DNA of 64,000 bases, taken from positions 1-64,000 of the forward strand of contig NZ_JADNQZ010000043.1 of NCBI RefSeq assembly GCF_015709515.1. The letters run 5' to 3'. The translations under genes were made by a program, and so were the position numbers. Shown here piece after piece: positions 18,096-27,685 of this stretch (its first letter is position 1; each line of letters opens with the position of its first letter). Source of the DNA: Methylocystis sp. H62 (GTDB lineage: Bacteria; Pseudomonadota; Alphaproteobacteria; Rhizobiales; Beijerinckiaceae). Under the pieces are notes generated by a model. That model made no database searches and had not been told where the DNA came from. It worked only from the letters and a program-made list of their open reading frames with translations.

Positions 18096-19580
18096 TTGTT
18101 TTTTTACCTCTCCGCGTTCGGTTTGTTGTCCTGCCTCCTTCTCGGCGGGAGTACGAAGGGGGGGCACCTGTCCGACGCGGTGCTTCAGCTGCTATCCATC
18201 CCCGTTTTGCTCGCCGCATTCTGGCGTCTCTTGGACGCCGCACGCGACCTAGAGGTGCGCTGGGCCTTGGCGTTTTGCGGCGCGCTTTTGGCCGTGCCAA
18301 TGATTCAGCTCATTCCGTTGCCGCCGGCGATATGGACGCATTTGCCTGGGCGCGAAAGCGTGGTCGCGGCCTTCGAGCTCCTCGGTCGCCGCCCCCCCTG
18401 GATGCCGATCAGCATGGCCCCGCAGTCGACTTGGCTGACCGTCCTATGGCTGCTGCCGTCTCTTGCAGTGTTTCTGTCTGTTCTGACGCTCGACTGGCGC
18501 GAGCGCAGACTGTTAAGTCTGCTCGCTATCGCCGCCGGAGTAGCAAGCGCCTTTCTCGGATTGGCTCAGCTTGTCCAAGGGCCGACGAGCCCCCTGAGAT
18601 TCTTTAGCATCACTAACGCGAGCTCTCCCGTCGGCTTTTTCGCAAATGTCAATCATTTTGCGGCGTTACTCTATTCCACCATTCTACTGACGGCCGCTTG
18701 GCTTACGACTGGACTGTCAACGCTGCGCCCCGCTCGCTGGAAAAGCCCCGATGTCATTGACGCGGCGTCGGTCACAGTGAGCATCGCAGCTTCCGTTGCG
18801 CTCGTAACGCTCTTCGCCGTTGAATTGACGACGCGTTCACGCGGCGGGACAATTTTGACGATGGCAGCGCTGTTCGGAGCCCTGACGTTGTCGGGTTCAC
18901 CTCTGCAATATTTAAGAAATCGAGCGATCGTGGCAGTGCTGATCGGCTTAATGGTCGTCATGGTTTTCATGGGAAAATCGGCCTTATTTGATGCGCTGGA
19001 TCGTTTCGCCGTCGACCCTTTGACAGATGTGCGGACGGTTTTTGCTCGTACGACTTTCGAAGCCGCCCAAGCGCTCATGCCGATCGGGGCAGGGCTTGGC
19101 ACTTTTGTCCCAGTCTTCGCGCTGTTCGAGAAGCCCCGTGACGTAGAAGCGTATGCAGGTGATTACGCCAACCATGCCCATAATGATTTGCTCGAATTAC
19201 TACTCGAGACCGGCGTCGCCGGTCTATTACTTCTGGGCCTGTTCCTCTACTGGCTCGCCCGTAGAGCATTCCAGATGTGGGGAGCGTCAAATCCAGGTCC
19301 GCTTGCAATCGACAAATCTTTGGCCCGCGCGGCGATTCTGGTCATAGCGATGCTGCTCTGCCACTCTCTTGTCGACTATCCTTTGCGCACCGGCGCAATG
19401 ATGGCGATCGCCGCTTTTGCATGCGCTTTGTTGATCAATCCGGCGATCCCGGCCGCAGTAGCAGAATCTGTCGAGATGCCGATCGACGCTCGGCGGCTTT
19501 GGCGGCGCTCGCGCGCCGAACCAGCGCATACGGGCGCTCGTCGCCGTTATTGGCCCAGCGTTCAGAGATCCGATCAGTGA
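18096..19580 (+). CDS. O-antigen ligase / Wzy-type polymerase family membrane protein
   Basis: 494 residues from a TTG start preceded by AAGGAAAG. There are about 11-12 hydrophobic segments and a Wzy_C-type middle region: FFANVNHFAALLY, then YANHAHNDLLELLLETGVAG. The H-[NS]-D-x-L-x-x-x-x-E-x-G motif in the large periplasmic loop is diagnostic of O-antigen ligases and related polymerases. These enzymes move undecaprenyl-linked glycan chains. In an EPS locus it likely acts as polymerase or as a ligase attaching the polymer. A second candidate polymerase (EpsG-like) is encoded at 50200. Confidence 0.85.
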   Translation: MFFYLSAFGLLSCLLLGGSTKGGHLSDAVLQLLSIPVLLAAFWRLLDAARDLEVRWALAFCGALLAVPMIQLIPLPPAIWTHLPGRESVVAAFELLGRRPPWMPISMAPQSTWLTVLWLLPSLAVFLSVLTLDWRERRLLSLLAIAAGVASAFLGLAQLVQGPTSPLRFFSITNASSPVGFFANVNHFAALLYSTILLTAAWLTTGLSTLRPARWKSPDVIDAASVTVSIAASVALVTLFAVELTTRSRGGTILTMAALFGALTLSGSPLQYLRNRAIVAVLIGLMVVMVFMGKSALFDALDRFAVDPLTDVRTVFARTTFEAAQALMPIGAGLGTFVPVFALFEKPRDVEAYAGDYANHAHNDLLELLLETGVAGLLLLGLFLYWLARRAFQMWGASNPGPLAIDKSLARAAILVIAMLLCHSLVDYPLRTGAMMAIAAFACALLINPAIPAAVAESVEMPIDARRLWRRSRAEPAHTGARRRYWPSVQRSDQ

Positions 19581-19751
19581 GCGGAAAGCACGCTACTACG
19601 GGCTCTGGACTTCGACAGCATATGGATCGTCAAATTCCGGCTCCTCGTTTTTGAGAAAGTCGCCCGCTCCGCAAGGGTCTGGACATGGTTCAGTCACGGT
19701 CTCGACGTTGTCGCCGATGACGTTGCGCAAAATGAAGCGATCTCGAGAAGA

Positions 19752-20414
19752 ATGACTCCCAGGCCGACCTATGGCATAATTTTAGCGGTAGGATGCGAGC
19801 GCGACTCCGCCAATCGGAGGCTTAACGGCAAGGGAAATGTGGCAGCTAAGCAAGGACAATCGCGTTTGGCTCAAATAGAATGTTGGAAGCGCCGTCGCGA
19901 GACGTTGATCCTCACAGGGGCGGAAAGGTGGTATGTCGTGCGCTCGCGTCCGCGGCAGGAGGCGAGGGCTCAGTTTCATCTCCTTCAGCAAGGTTTTCCC
20001 ACTTTTTTGCCGCTGATGATGAAAACAGTTAGGCGCGCGCGAAAATTGCGCGACGTCTGTGGCGCAATCTTCCCGACCTACATATTCGTCGTGCTCGATT
20101 TGGGTCGCGATCGCTGGCGAACGGTCAATGGCACCTTTGGCGTCGCAAGCCTCGTCATGGCAGGGGAGGGACCGGCCCGGGTGCCTATCGGCGTGGTCGA
20201 GCAATTGCTCGATTACACCGATGACGATGGCCTGGTCCGATTTGATCGCAGTTTGTGCGTAGGCCAGTCGGTGCGCGTCACCGCCGGCCCGTTCGCAAAC
20301 GCGATCGGCTGCTTGGAGAGGCTCGACTCTAACGGACGCGTGCGGGTCTTGCTTGACATCATGGGCGGAAAAGTGCCCGCGCTCCTGGACCGTTCGGCGC
20401 TCGAAGCGGCGTAA
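19752..20414 (+). CDS. NusG-like transcription antiterminator (RfaH/LoaP type)
   Basis: From ATG 19752 it is 220 residues. The recognisable NGN domain begins near residue 58 (RWYVVRSRPRQEARAQFHLL) and continues through FPTYIFVVLDLGRDRW. A C-terminal KOW-like segment follows (VGQSVRVTAGPFANAIGCLERL). The NusG family usually has 165-180 residues, so a later start (GTG at 19839 or TTG at 19903) may be real. Specialised NusG paralogues are commonly encoded in polysaccharide loci, where they let polymerase read through long operons; the location here fits. No ops-like element was identified. Confidence 0.82.
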   Translation: MTPRPTYGIILAVGCERDSANRRLNGKGNVAAKQGQSRLAQIECWKRRRETLILTGAERWYVVRSRPRQEARAQFHLLQQGFPTFLPLMMKTVRRARKLRDVCGAIFPTYIFVVLDLGRDRWRTVNGTFGVASLVMAGEGPARVPIGVVEQLLDYTDDDGLVRFDRSLCVGQSVRVTAGPFANAIGCLERLDSNGRVRVLLDIMGGKVPALLDRSALEAA

Positions 20415-20417
20415 AGA

Positions 20418-20942
20418 TCACTGTCGCGCGACGGTGCGCGGTGGTGCCAAAGTGATAGCAACGGGACAAGCGCTGCGTTTGACCCGAACGGCGGTAGCGT
20501 CTGCGGAAGCGTCTTGAGCAGTGCGATCGACCTCGCGCAATTTTTCTACCTTGGTCAGTTTGCTCAGGCGACATAAGGTGAACCTTTCGAATTTGCGCGA
20601 GAAATCATTGCGCGCCATCCGAGCGTCGTAGAGCGCTCCATTCAATGAGGGCGACCGCTCGCGCAGACGTCGCGCCCATTCGCAAGTTAGCTTTGTAATT
20701 TGCAGCTCGCCGAGGGCCGAAGATATAGCCGAGTCGATGTCACGAAGCGACGTCTGCCGTTTAATGATGAACCAACGTGGGAGGGCCATCTTCGCTATGC
20801 GAGCAAGGTCGGTTGCTGCGCCTCGAATTTGCAGTCCCGGGTCGTCGGCTCTCGTCGGATAAGCGCCGAAAGCGGGGACGGCGCGGGAAATGCCATTATC
20901 GCAACTTGTAAAAAAACGAGGTTTCTTGAATGAAGAGAACAA
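20418..20942 (-). CDS. hypothetical protein, doubtful
   Basis: A 174-codon frame opposite and convergent to the NusG-like gene. It contains a moderately charged helical stretch (ALGELQITKLTCEWARRLRE and SRKFERFTLCRLSKLTKVEKL) that could be genuine, but its C-terminal part is low-complexity and no family is recognised. It could be a relic or chance frame. An AT-rich stretch at 20935-21005 follows. Confidence 0.3.
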   Translation of the reverse strand: MFSSFKKPRFFTSCDNGISRAVPAFGAYPTRADDPGLQIRGAATDLARIAKMALPRWFIIKRQTSLRDIDSAISSALGELQITKLTCEWARRLRERSPSLNGALYDARMARNDFSRKFERFTLCRLSKLTKVEKLREVDRTAQDASADATAVRVKRSACPVAITLAPPRTVARQ

Positions 20943-21160
20943 AAAATAAAATTAAGAGAATCAAAAACTAAAACGTTCGATGACAAGTATCAAAAAATAG
21001 CTCAAACCATGCGACTTGGGCTTGACGGCTGCGGGCGCCCCTTCTGGGCGCCGCCCTACGTCCTTCGGGCGCGATAAGAATGCCGCCAAACACGCGCGAC
21101 GCCTAGGCCGCACTGTCTTTTTGCGCGCGCCCATACGCCTGGAGATCAGCGCAGCGTGTG

Positions 21161-21186
21161 GGCGGATTCAATTGGTCGTCGCAACG
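21161..21186. repeat. orphan end of an IS30-like element
   Basis: The 26 bp from GGCGGATTCAATTGGTCGTC to CGCAACG recur exactly, inverted, at 32778-32803, where they lie just upstream of an IS30-type transposase N-terminus. This solo copy therefore looks like the terminal repeat of a lost IS30-family element, immediately before the rml relics. Confidence 0.6.
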
Positions 21187-21237
21187 TCTGTAAAATAGTT
21201 CATCCGATGAAAGCGTTCGCCGCTTCTGGCGAGGTCC

Positions 21238-21710
21238 GAAGACAATATTGTTGTTTTCGACAAGCTGACCTACGCCGGCAATCTCGACTCGCTTCGAGCC
21301 GATGCGAAGCGCCCGCGTTACGCCTTTCGCCGCGCCGACTTAGGGGATCGCGCCGCGGTCGCCCGGACCTTTGCAGAATTCCAGCCTGACGTCGTCATGC
21401 ATCTTGCCGCCGAAAGCCGTGTCGACCGGTCAATCGACGGGCCCGCGGCCCTTATCTGGACGAATGTCATCGCGCCTTCACCACGCTGGACGCCGCGCTG
21501 AAACATTGGCGCGGCTTGCCGAAAGCGCGAGCCGAGAAATTTCGTTTCCCGACGAGGTCTTCGGATTATTGGGAGAAGAAGGGCGCTTTCGCAAAACACG
21601 CCCCGATGCGGGCTCGGACCGTCTGGTAGCGCGAAACCTATAGCCGACGATCATCACCAATCGCTCCAAAAATTGCGGGCCCTATCATTTTCCCGGCGTT
21701 AACGCCCCAC
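21238..21710 (+). pseudogene. rmlB: rmlB (dTDP-glucose 4,6-dehydratase) relic
   Basis: One frame reads [40 protein letters not shown] and AALIWTNVI, the RmlB core with its AAESHVDRS-like motif. After a frameshift it continues as [15 protein letters not shown] and DEVFGLLGEEGRF, then NCGPYHFPG near 21690. The N-terminal GGxGFIG motif, the YxxxK catalytic region and the C-terminus are missing or disrupted. Intact RmlB makes dTDP-4-keto-6-deoxyglucose for rhamnose synthesis. The IS30-like orphan end lies just upstream and probably marks the truncating event. Confidence 0.8.
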
Positions 21711-21749
21711 GAGCGCACGTTATGCGTCAGTCGGGTTGGTTTTGGGAAA

Positions 21750-22654
21750 GACACGCGCGGCATTGTTCTCGCTGGCGGCTCCGGCGCCAGACTGCATCCG
21801 ATGACGCTCGCGGCGTCGAAGCAACTGCTTCCTGTCTATGACAAGCCAATGGTCTATTACCCGCTTTCCGTGCTGATGCTCGCGGGCGCACGGGAGATAC
21901 TGGAGATTTCGACTCCGGAGGACTTGCCTTCCTTCAAGCGTCTGCTGGGCTCGGGCGCGCAATGGGGAATTTCGCTTTCCTACGCCGAACAACCGCGCCC
22001 CGAAGGTCTTGCGCAACCCTATATAATTGGCGCGCCATTTATCGAAGGTCGAAATTCGGCGACGGTGTTGGGCGATAATATTTTCTATGGCCACGGCTTG
22101 ACGGAGGCGCTGAGGTCCGCGCGCCGGCGCCAGACCGGCCGACGGTCTTCGCCTATCGCGTCCGCGACCCAGAGCGTTACGGCGTGGTGGAATTCGATAA
22201 GGAAAGCAGGGCGGTTTCGCTCGAAGAAAAGCCGGTTGCGCCGAGATCGAACTGGGCCGTGACCGGACTTTATTTTTATGACAGGCGCGCGCCCGAATAT
22301 GCAGCGTCTCTTTAGGCCGTCCGCGCGTGGCGAACTCGAGATCACCGATCTCAACCGCATCTACCTCGAGGCCAAAACGCTCACCGTCGAACAGCTGGGG
22401 CGCGGCTTCGCTTGGCTCGACACCGGAACCCCCGCCTCTCTACTGGAAGCGGCGCAATATGTGCAGGCGATCGAGCAGCGCCAGGGGCAAAACGCGTCGC
22501 TTGCCTCGAGGAGACCGCATTCACGCAGGGCTGGATCGACGCGCAGGGGATGCGCGCGGCCGCGACGCGTCTCGCCAAGAGCGGCTATGGCGACTATCTG
22601 CTTCAGATCCTGAGAGAGGCCGGCGACACGCGGGAGCGACACATGTCGCCCTGA
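21750..22654 (+). pseudogene. rmlA: rmlA (glucose-1-phosphate thymidylyltransferase) relic
   Basis: It begins [20 protein letters not shown] and [17 protein letters not shown], the RmlA nucleotide-binding signature, and continues well to [15 protein letters not shown] (near 22110). It then changes frame (near 22110 and 22260, and again before 22500) through [20 protein letters not shown] and GFAWLDTGT to [17 protein letters not shown] and [11 protein letters not shown]. At least three frameshifts and a stop destroy it. With the rmlB relic it shows this locus once carried a dTDP-rhamnose pathway. A functional copy may exist elsewhere in the genome. Confidence 0.85.
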
Positions 22655-22762
22655 TGCTGACAACTGTTCACGACGCTCCTACCGCTCACATGCATTGAGG
22701 CTGCGGCCGTCTTGCGATCCGCAGCAACGCAGCGTAGACCGCCACGAGCCGGATATCTGTCG

Positions 22763-23686
22763 ATGGCGAGTTCCCATCAAAAACGACGATCTGAATTTAT
22801 CGCCTCATTAGGCTTCAAACACTCCTTCTCTTTCGCAGGCAGGCTCGATTTGCCAACAGAACCCAATGTCGACCAAACAACGATTGCAAGCTTTGGTGAC
22901 GAATGGTCGCGCTACGACCAGTCGAAGCTCGACGAAGAAGAGCTCAAGAAAATCTTTGAGAACTATTTCCAGCTGTTTCCATGGAGCGCCTTGCCGCCGC
23001 AAGCTGAAGGGTTCGATATGGGCTGTGGCTCCGGGCGCTGGGCGAAGCTTGTCTCGCCTCGCGTAGGTCTCCTCCACTGCATCGACGCGAGCAGCGAAGC
23101 GCTAAACGTCGCAAAGCGAAATCTTGCCGGACATGCCAACGTGCGCTTTCTTGTCGCGACGACGGATTCGGCGCCGCTCGGTCCTGGTTCTCAGGATTTC
23201 GGCTATTCGCTGGGAGTTCTGCATCACATCCCCGATACGTTCGCGGCGATGCAGGCCTGCGTGAGGCTGCTCAAACCAGGCGCCCCATTTCTCGTCTATT
23301 TGTATTACCGGTTTGACAACCGGCCGGCTTGGTTCAAATTTGTGTGGCGACTGAGCGAGACAGTCCGCGCCGCCGTACGCGCCATGCCGGCGCCGCTCAA
23401 AGCTGTCACAACGGACGTGATCGCCTTGATGGTGTATTGGCCGCTGGCTCGCATGTCGCTGCTTGGCGAGCGACTGGGCTTGCACATGCGACACATGCCG
23501 CTCTACGGATATCGAAATTTGAGCTTCTATACGATGCGCACCGACGCCCGTGATCGATTTGGGACGCCATTGGAGCAACGCTTCACGCGGGACGAAATTG
23601 AAGAAATGATGGCGCAAGCGGGGCTCGAAAACATCGTGATCGCCGACGGCGAACCTTTTTGGTGCGCGGTAGGAACGAGAAAATGA
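22763..23686 (+). CDS. class I SAM-dependent methyltransferase
   Basis: 307 residues from ATG 22763 (an upstream in-frame start at 22712 is possible but lacks a ribosome site). The SAM-binding motif is FDMGCGSGRWAKLVS, motif II-like HCIDASSEAL, and a post-motif NVRFLVATTDSAPLGPGSQDFGYSLGVLHHI, typical of Methyltransf_11/25. The C-terminal half is basic and hydrophobic, suggesting membrane association. It is followed after 17 bp by the UDP-sugar dehydrogenase gene, so it probably decorates a sugar or lipid intermediate of the polysaccharide. The substrate is unknown. Confidence 0.8.
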   Translation: MASSHQKRRSEFIASLGFKHSFSFAGRLDLPTEPNVDQTTIASFGDEWSRYDQSKLDEEELKKIFENYFQLFPWSALPPQAEGFDMGCGSGRWAKLVSPRVGLLHCIDASSEALNVAKRNLAGHANVRFLVATTDSAPLGPGSQDFGYSLGVLHHIPDTFAAMQACVRLLKPGAPFLVYLYYRFDNRPAWFKFVWRLSETVRAAVRAMPAPLKAVTTDVIALMVYWPLARMSLLGERLGLHMRHMPLYGYRNLSFYTMRTDARDRFGTPLEQRFTRDEIEEMMAQAGLENIVIADGEPFWCAVGTRK

Positions 23687-23703
23687 GCTTAACTGAAGAA
23701 TAG

Positions 23704-24978
23704 ATGAAAAGTTTATCGGACATCAAGCTCGCTATTATTGGCCTTGGCTATGTCGGGCTGCCGCTCGCCGCGGAGTTCGGCAAGCGACGCAAGGTTGTTG
23801 GCTTCGACATAAGCCCGTCACGCGTTGCGGCTCTCAAAGCCGGCCACGATGTGACGCTTGAAGTCAGCGTTGAAGAATTGCGCGAGGCCAGCGGCCTCCA
23901 TTACACCACCGACCTCACCGATCTTGCCGACTGTAATTTCTATATCGTCACTGTGCCGACGCCGATCGACGAACACAAACGTCCCGATTTGTCGCCGCTG
24001 ATCAAGGCCTCGGGAATGATCGGTCGCGTTCTGAAGAAGGGCGACATCGTCGTTTATGAATCGACCGTCTATCCCGGCGCCACCGAAGAAGACTGTGTGC
24101 CAGTGCTTGAATCTGTGTCGGGGCTGACATTTAACGTCGATTTTTTCGCAGGCTACAGTCCGGAGCGGATCAATCCAGGCGACAAGCTGCATCGCGTCTC
24201 GACGATTAGGAAGGTGACGGCCGGCTCAACGCCAGAAATCGCGGATATTATCGACGAGCTCTATGGCGAGATCATCGTCGCTGGCACCCATAAGGCTTCA
24301 AGCATCAAAGTCGCCGAAGCCGCCAAGGTAATCGAAAATACCCAACGCGATCTCAACATTGCGTTGATCAACGAGCTCGCGATCATCTTCAACAAAATGG
24401 GCATTGACACGGAAGCGGTGCTCGAGGCTGCCGGCACCAAATGGAATTTTCTGCCGTTCCGGCCGGGCCTCGTCGGCGGCCACTGCATTGGCGTCGACCC
24501 CTACTATCTGACGCACAAAGCGATGGCGATCGGCTACCATCCCGAGATTATTCTCGCTGGCCGCCGTCTCAATGACGGCATGGGCGCCTATGTGACGTCG
24601 CAACTGGTCAAGGCATTGATCAAACGGCGCATTCATGTCGAAGGCGCGCGCATCCTAATCATGGGGCTGACCTTCAAAGAGAATTGTCCTGATCTGCGCA
24701 ATACAAGGGTGATCGACATCGTGCGCGAACTCGCCGATTACAACGCCAATGTCGATGTTTACGATCCGTGGGCCTCCCGCGAAGAAGCGCAATACGAGTA
24801 TGGCTTGGCCCTTATCGAGGAACCGGAGTCAGGCGCTTACGATGCTATCATCCTGGCGGTCGCGCACGACCTGTTTCGCGAGCTCGGCCCGGCGGTCCGA
24901 GACTTTGGTAGGGAAGAACACGTGCTTTACGATCTCAAATATGTGCTGGATTTCGATCAATCTGACCTGCGTCTTTAG
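23704..24978 (+). CDS. tviB: nucleotide sugar dehydrogenase (UDP-N-acetylglucosamine/galactosamine type, TviB-like)
   Basis: 424 residues. The N-terminal NAD-binding motif is [17 protein letters not shown]. The middle domain has the conserved [20 protein letters not shown] helix, and the active-site cysteine is Cys261 in [14 protein letters not shown]-terminal NAD/UDP-binding domain ([20 protein letters not shown]) completes the UDP-glucose/GDP-mannose dehydrogenase family. The closest match by motif is the Vi antigen TviB / WbpO group, which oxidises UDP-GlcNAc or UDP-GalNAc to the uronic acid. The next gene encodes a TviC-like epimerase 10 bp downstream, strengthening that assignment. Confidence 0.9.
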   Translation: MKSLSDIKLAIIGLGYVGLPLAAEFGKRRKVVGFDISPSRVAALKAGHDVTLEVSVEELREASGLHYTTDLTDLADCNFYIVTVPTPIDEHKRPDLSPLIKASGMIGRVLKKGDIVVYESTVYPGATEEDCVPVLESVSGLTFNVDFFAGYSPERINPGDKLHRVSTIRKVTAGSTPEIADIIDELYGEIIVAGTHKASSIKVAEAAKVIENTQRDLNIALINELAIIFNKMGIDTEAVLEAAGTKWNFLPFRPGLVGGHCIGVDPYYLTHKAMAIGYHPEIILAGRRLNDGMGAYVTSQLVKALIKRRIHVEGARILIMGLTFKENCPDLRNTRVIDIVRELADYNANVDVYDPWASREEAQYEYGLALIEEPESGAYDAIILAVAHDLFRELGPAVRDFGREEHVLYDLKYVLDFDQSDLRL

Positions 24979-24988
24979 GGGGAGCTGA

Positions 24989-26017
24989 ATGACCCCTTAT
25001 GATCGAATCCGCCTGAAACTGCGCGAAAGCCCGCGGACTTGGCTGATCACCGGCGTCGCTGGCTTCATTGGCTCGAATCTTCTGGAGACGCTTCTCAAGC
25101 TCGATCAGCGCGTAGTGGGGCTCGATAATTTTGCGACCGGTTATCGGCGCAATCTCGACGAGGTGAAGGCACTCGTCGAGCCCTCCCAATGGAATCAATT
25201 TACATTCATCGAAGGGGACATTTGCGACTTCGACGGCTGTCGCCGCGTTTGCGAGTATGTTGATTATGTGCTACATGAAGCCGCGCTGGGTTCAGTGCCG
25301 CGCAGCATCGCAGATCCGATCGCAGCCAACGCCGCAAACGTCACCGGTTTTGTCAACATGCTGGTTGCCGCTCGCGACGCTAAGGTCAGGCGCTTCGTCT
25401 ACGCCGCCAGCAGTTCGACCTATGGCGACCATCCCGGCTTGCCGAAGGTCGAGGACGTAATGGGCAAACCCCTGAGTCCTTATGCGGTTACTAAATTCGT
25501 CAACGAGCTTTACGCCGACGTCTTCGCCCGTTGTTACGGGATGGAGACGATTGGGCTGCGGTATTTCAATGTCTTTGGGCCGCGGCAAGATCCTAATGGC
25601 GCTTACGCCGCGGTGATCCCGAAATGGACCGCGGCGATGATCAATGGCGAGCCCGTGTTCATCAACGGCGACGGCGAAACCAGCCGCGATTTTTGCTACG
25701 TCGCGAACGCCGTGCAGGCCAATTTGCTGGCGGCGACCACTCGCAGTGCCCAAGCGATCAATCAAGTCTATAACGTGGCGGTTGGCGAACGCACAAGCCT
25801 CCGCGAGCTGTATGAGCATTTGCGCCGCCTGCTCACGCCGCGCTTCCCGCATCTCGAAAAGGCAAAGCCACAATATCGCGAGTTCCGGCCCGGCGACGTG
25901 CGCCATAGCCTAGCGGATATTCACAAAGCCATTGCTTGCCTAGGTTATTCTCCGTCGCATCGCGTCGACCAGGGCCTCGCCCTGGCCATGCCATGGTACA
26001 TAGCGTCAAGCATTTGA
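24989..26017 (+). CDS. tviC: UDP-N-acetylglucosamine 4-epimerase type SDR (TviC/WbpP-like)
   Basis: 342 residues of the extended SDR fold. The dinucleotide motif is [15 protein letters not shown] near residue 22. SSSTYGD and Tyr165/Lys169 in [13 protein letters not shown] make the catalytic triad. [21 protein letters not shown] is the substrate-lid region typical of the WbpP/TviC epimerases acting on UDP-GlcNAc(A). With the dehydrogenase before it the pair would make UDP-N-acetylgalactosaminuronic acid. The gene starts 10 bp after the dehydrogenase with GGGGGAG as ribosome site. Confidence 0.9.
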   Translation: MTPYDRIRLKLRESPRTWLITGVAGFIGSNLLETLLKLDQRVVGLDNFATGYRRNLDEVKALVEPSQWNQFTFIEGDICDFDGCRRVCEYVDYVLHEAALGSVPRSIADPIAANAANVTGFVNMLVAARDAKVRRFVYAASSSTYGDHPGLPKVEDVMGKPLSPYAVTKFVNELYADVFARCYGMETIGLRYFNVFGPRQDPNGAYAAVIPKWTAAMINGEPVFINGDGETSRDFCYVANAVQANLLAATTRSAQAINQVYNVAVGERTSLRELYEHLRRLLTPRFPHLEKAKPQYREFRPGDVRHSLADIHKAIACLGYSPSHRVDQGLALAMPWYIASSI

Positions 26018-26088
26018 GTAAGTTTGGGAATTTAATCTTTCCCTACGACGTTACTATCTTGTCTTCTGTGGCAATTATCGGCTAAATA

Positions 26089-27558
26089 ATGAGTGCTGCC
26101 AAGCATACGGGCTATAACCTGTTGGGGGCCCTGATTCCAATAAGTGTTTCTTTACTGACAACCCCCATCTATATTCGCCTAATTGGCGAGGCGCGATATG
26201 GCGTTTTGGCAATCGTCTGGTCGTTACTCGGGTATTTTGGAGTATTCGACCTAGGGCTCGGTCGGGCGACGTCGCAGCGAATCGCGGCGCTCGGTAATTC
26301 GTCCCCACAGCTGATATCGTCGACCTTTTGGACTGCGTTAGCGATGAACGCCGCATTGGGCAGCTTTGGCGGCATGCTCATTTGGCCGGTCGCGAACTAT
26401 TACTTTCGGTATACGATTAGCTTGGGCTCTGACCTCAGATCGGAACTTTGGCCAGCTCTGCCTTGGCTCATGTTCGCAGTTCCTCTGACGACAATGTCAG
26501 GCGTTGTGGGTGGCGCACTTCAAGGACGCGCGCAATTCTTGGAGTTAAATGTTATTTCTGTAACGAGCACCGTTTTGGTGCAGACCTTACCCCTTATCGT
26601 TGCGTGGGGATTTGGTCCTGATCTGGCTCTGTTGCTTCCTGCTGTCATTCTTATAAAGTTCTTCACATTCATCGCGGGTTTTTGGCGGTGCAAAATTCAC
26701 GTGTTTCGGGATCAAGCGCCGTTGCTAGCATGCAGTGATGCCAAAAGTTTACTCCGGTTCGGCGGCTGGGTGACGATTTCGTCACTGATTGACCCACTTA
26801 TGAGCATTCTCGACCGCTTTGTAATTGGCGCCAAGGTCAGCGCGAGCGCCGTCACTTATTACTCAGTGCCGTTCCAGCTCGGCGAGCGCTCCCTCGTTTT
26901 ATCTGTGGCGATCACATCAGCGCTCTTCCCGCGTTTCGCCACCGCCAACGCGATCGAACGCGAACAGCTGGCGAAAATTGCCTTGCGCTCGCTCGTGGCG
27001 GTCACGACACCAGTAATGGTCGTCGCCGTTTTGTTGGTCGAACCGTTTCTGGGGTTTTGGATCAGTCCCGAGTTCGCCGCCAACGCGAACGGCACAGCTC
27101 AAATTTTGCTCTTGGGCTTTTGGATCAATGGAGTGGCCGCCGTGCCCTTCGCACAGCTGCAGGGGGCCGGACGGCCCGATGTGACCGCAAAATTCCACAT
27201 GGCCGAACTTCTCCCGTATTTGATCGCCCTTTTTGTAGGCTTGTACATTTGGGGCCTTCCCGGAGCCGCGGCGGCATTTAGCCTGCGCGTGGTTGGAGAC
27301 TGCGTTTTGCTGCTTTGGTTTGCGGAAATGTTGCCTAGCGAGGTTGCGACGCTAAGAGTTCCAGCTCTGCTGCTGTTAGGCGCCTTGGGCTCAGCCATCG
27401 GTTGGACTTTTTGCAGTACAATGTGGTGGTTGGCCGCTGTATCCTTGTCGGTAGTAGCGCTGGGGTGGTCGTTATGGTGCGCTCCAGCCGAAATGCGCGA
27501 ATTAGCCATTGGTGTTCTCAAGAAGCTGCTTGCTTCCATGCGGGAGGCGTTGCGGTGA
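26089..27558 (+). CDS. oligosaccharide flippase (Wzx/MOP superfamily)
   Basis: 489 residues, about 12-14 hydrophobic helices. The N-terminus NLLGALIPISVSLLTTPIYIR and the segment DLGLGRATSQRIAALG match the polysaccharide synthesis (PST) group of MOP exporters. These proteins flip undecaprenyl-pyrophosphate-linked repeat units across the inner membrane for Wzy-type polymerisation. The gene follows the UDP-sugar genes by about 70 AT-rich bp. The 127 bp after it carries no gene before the IS701 element begins. Confidence 0.9.
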   Translation: MSAAKHTGYNLLGALIPISVSLLTTPIYIRLIGEARYGVLAIVWSLLGYFGVFDLGLGRATSQRIAALGNSSPQLISSTFWTALAMNAALGSFGGMLIWPVANYYFRYTISLGSDLRSELWPALPWLMFAVPLTTMSGVVGGALQGRAQFLELNVISVTSTVLVQTLPLIVAWGFGPDLALLLPAVILIKFFTFIAGFWRCKIHVFRDQAPLLACSDAKSLLRFGGWVTISSLIDPLMSILDRFVIGAKVSASAVTYYSVPFQLGERSLVLSVAITSALFPRFATANAIEREQLAKIALRSLVAVTTPVMVVAVLLVEPFLGFWISPEFAANANGTAQILLLGFWINGVAAVPFAQLQGAGRPDVTAKFHMAELLPYLIALFVGLYIWGLPGAAAAFSLRVVGDCVLLLWFAEMLPSEVATLRVPALLLLGALGSAIGWTFCSTMWWLAAVSLSVVALGWSLWCAPAEMRELAIGVLKKLLASMREALR

Positions 27559-27685
27559 GGATGAGCCTGGTGCCTCCTGTCAGTGATTTTGAGTTGTTTC
27601 TGTAACTCCGTCGGCGACGTCGTCGACGTTTCGGGGAGAGGCGCCATGTCGCAAACGGCGGTCAAGAAATATGTTGTGGGTCTAG

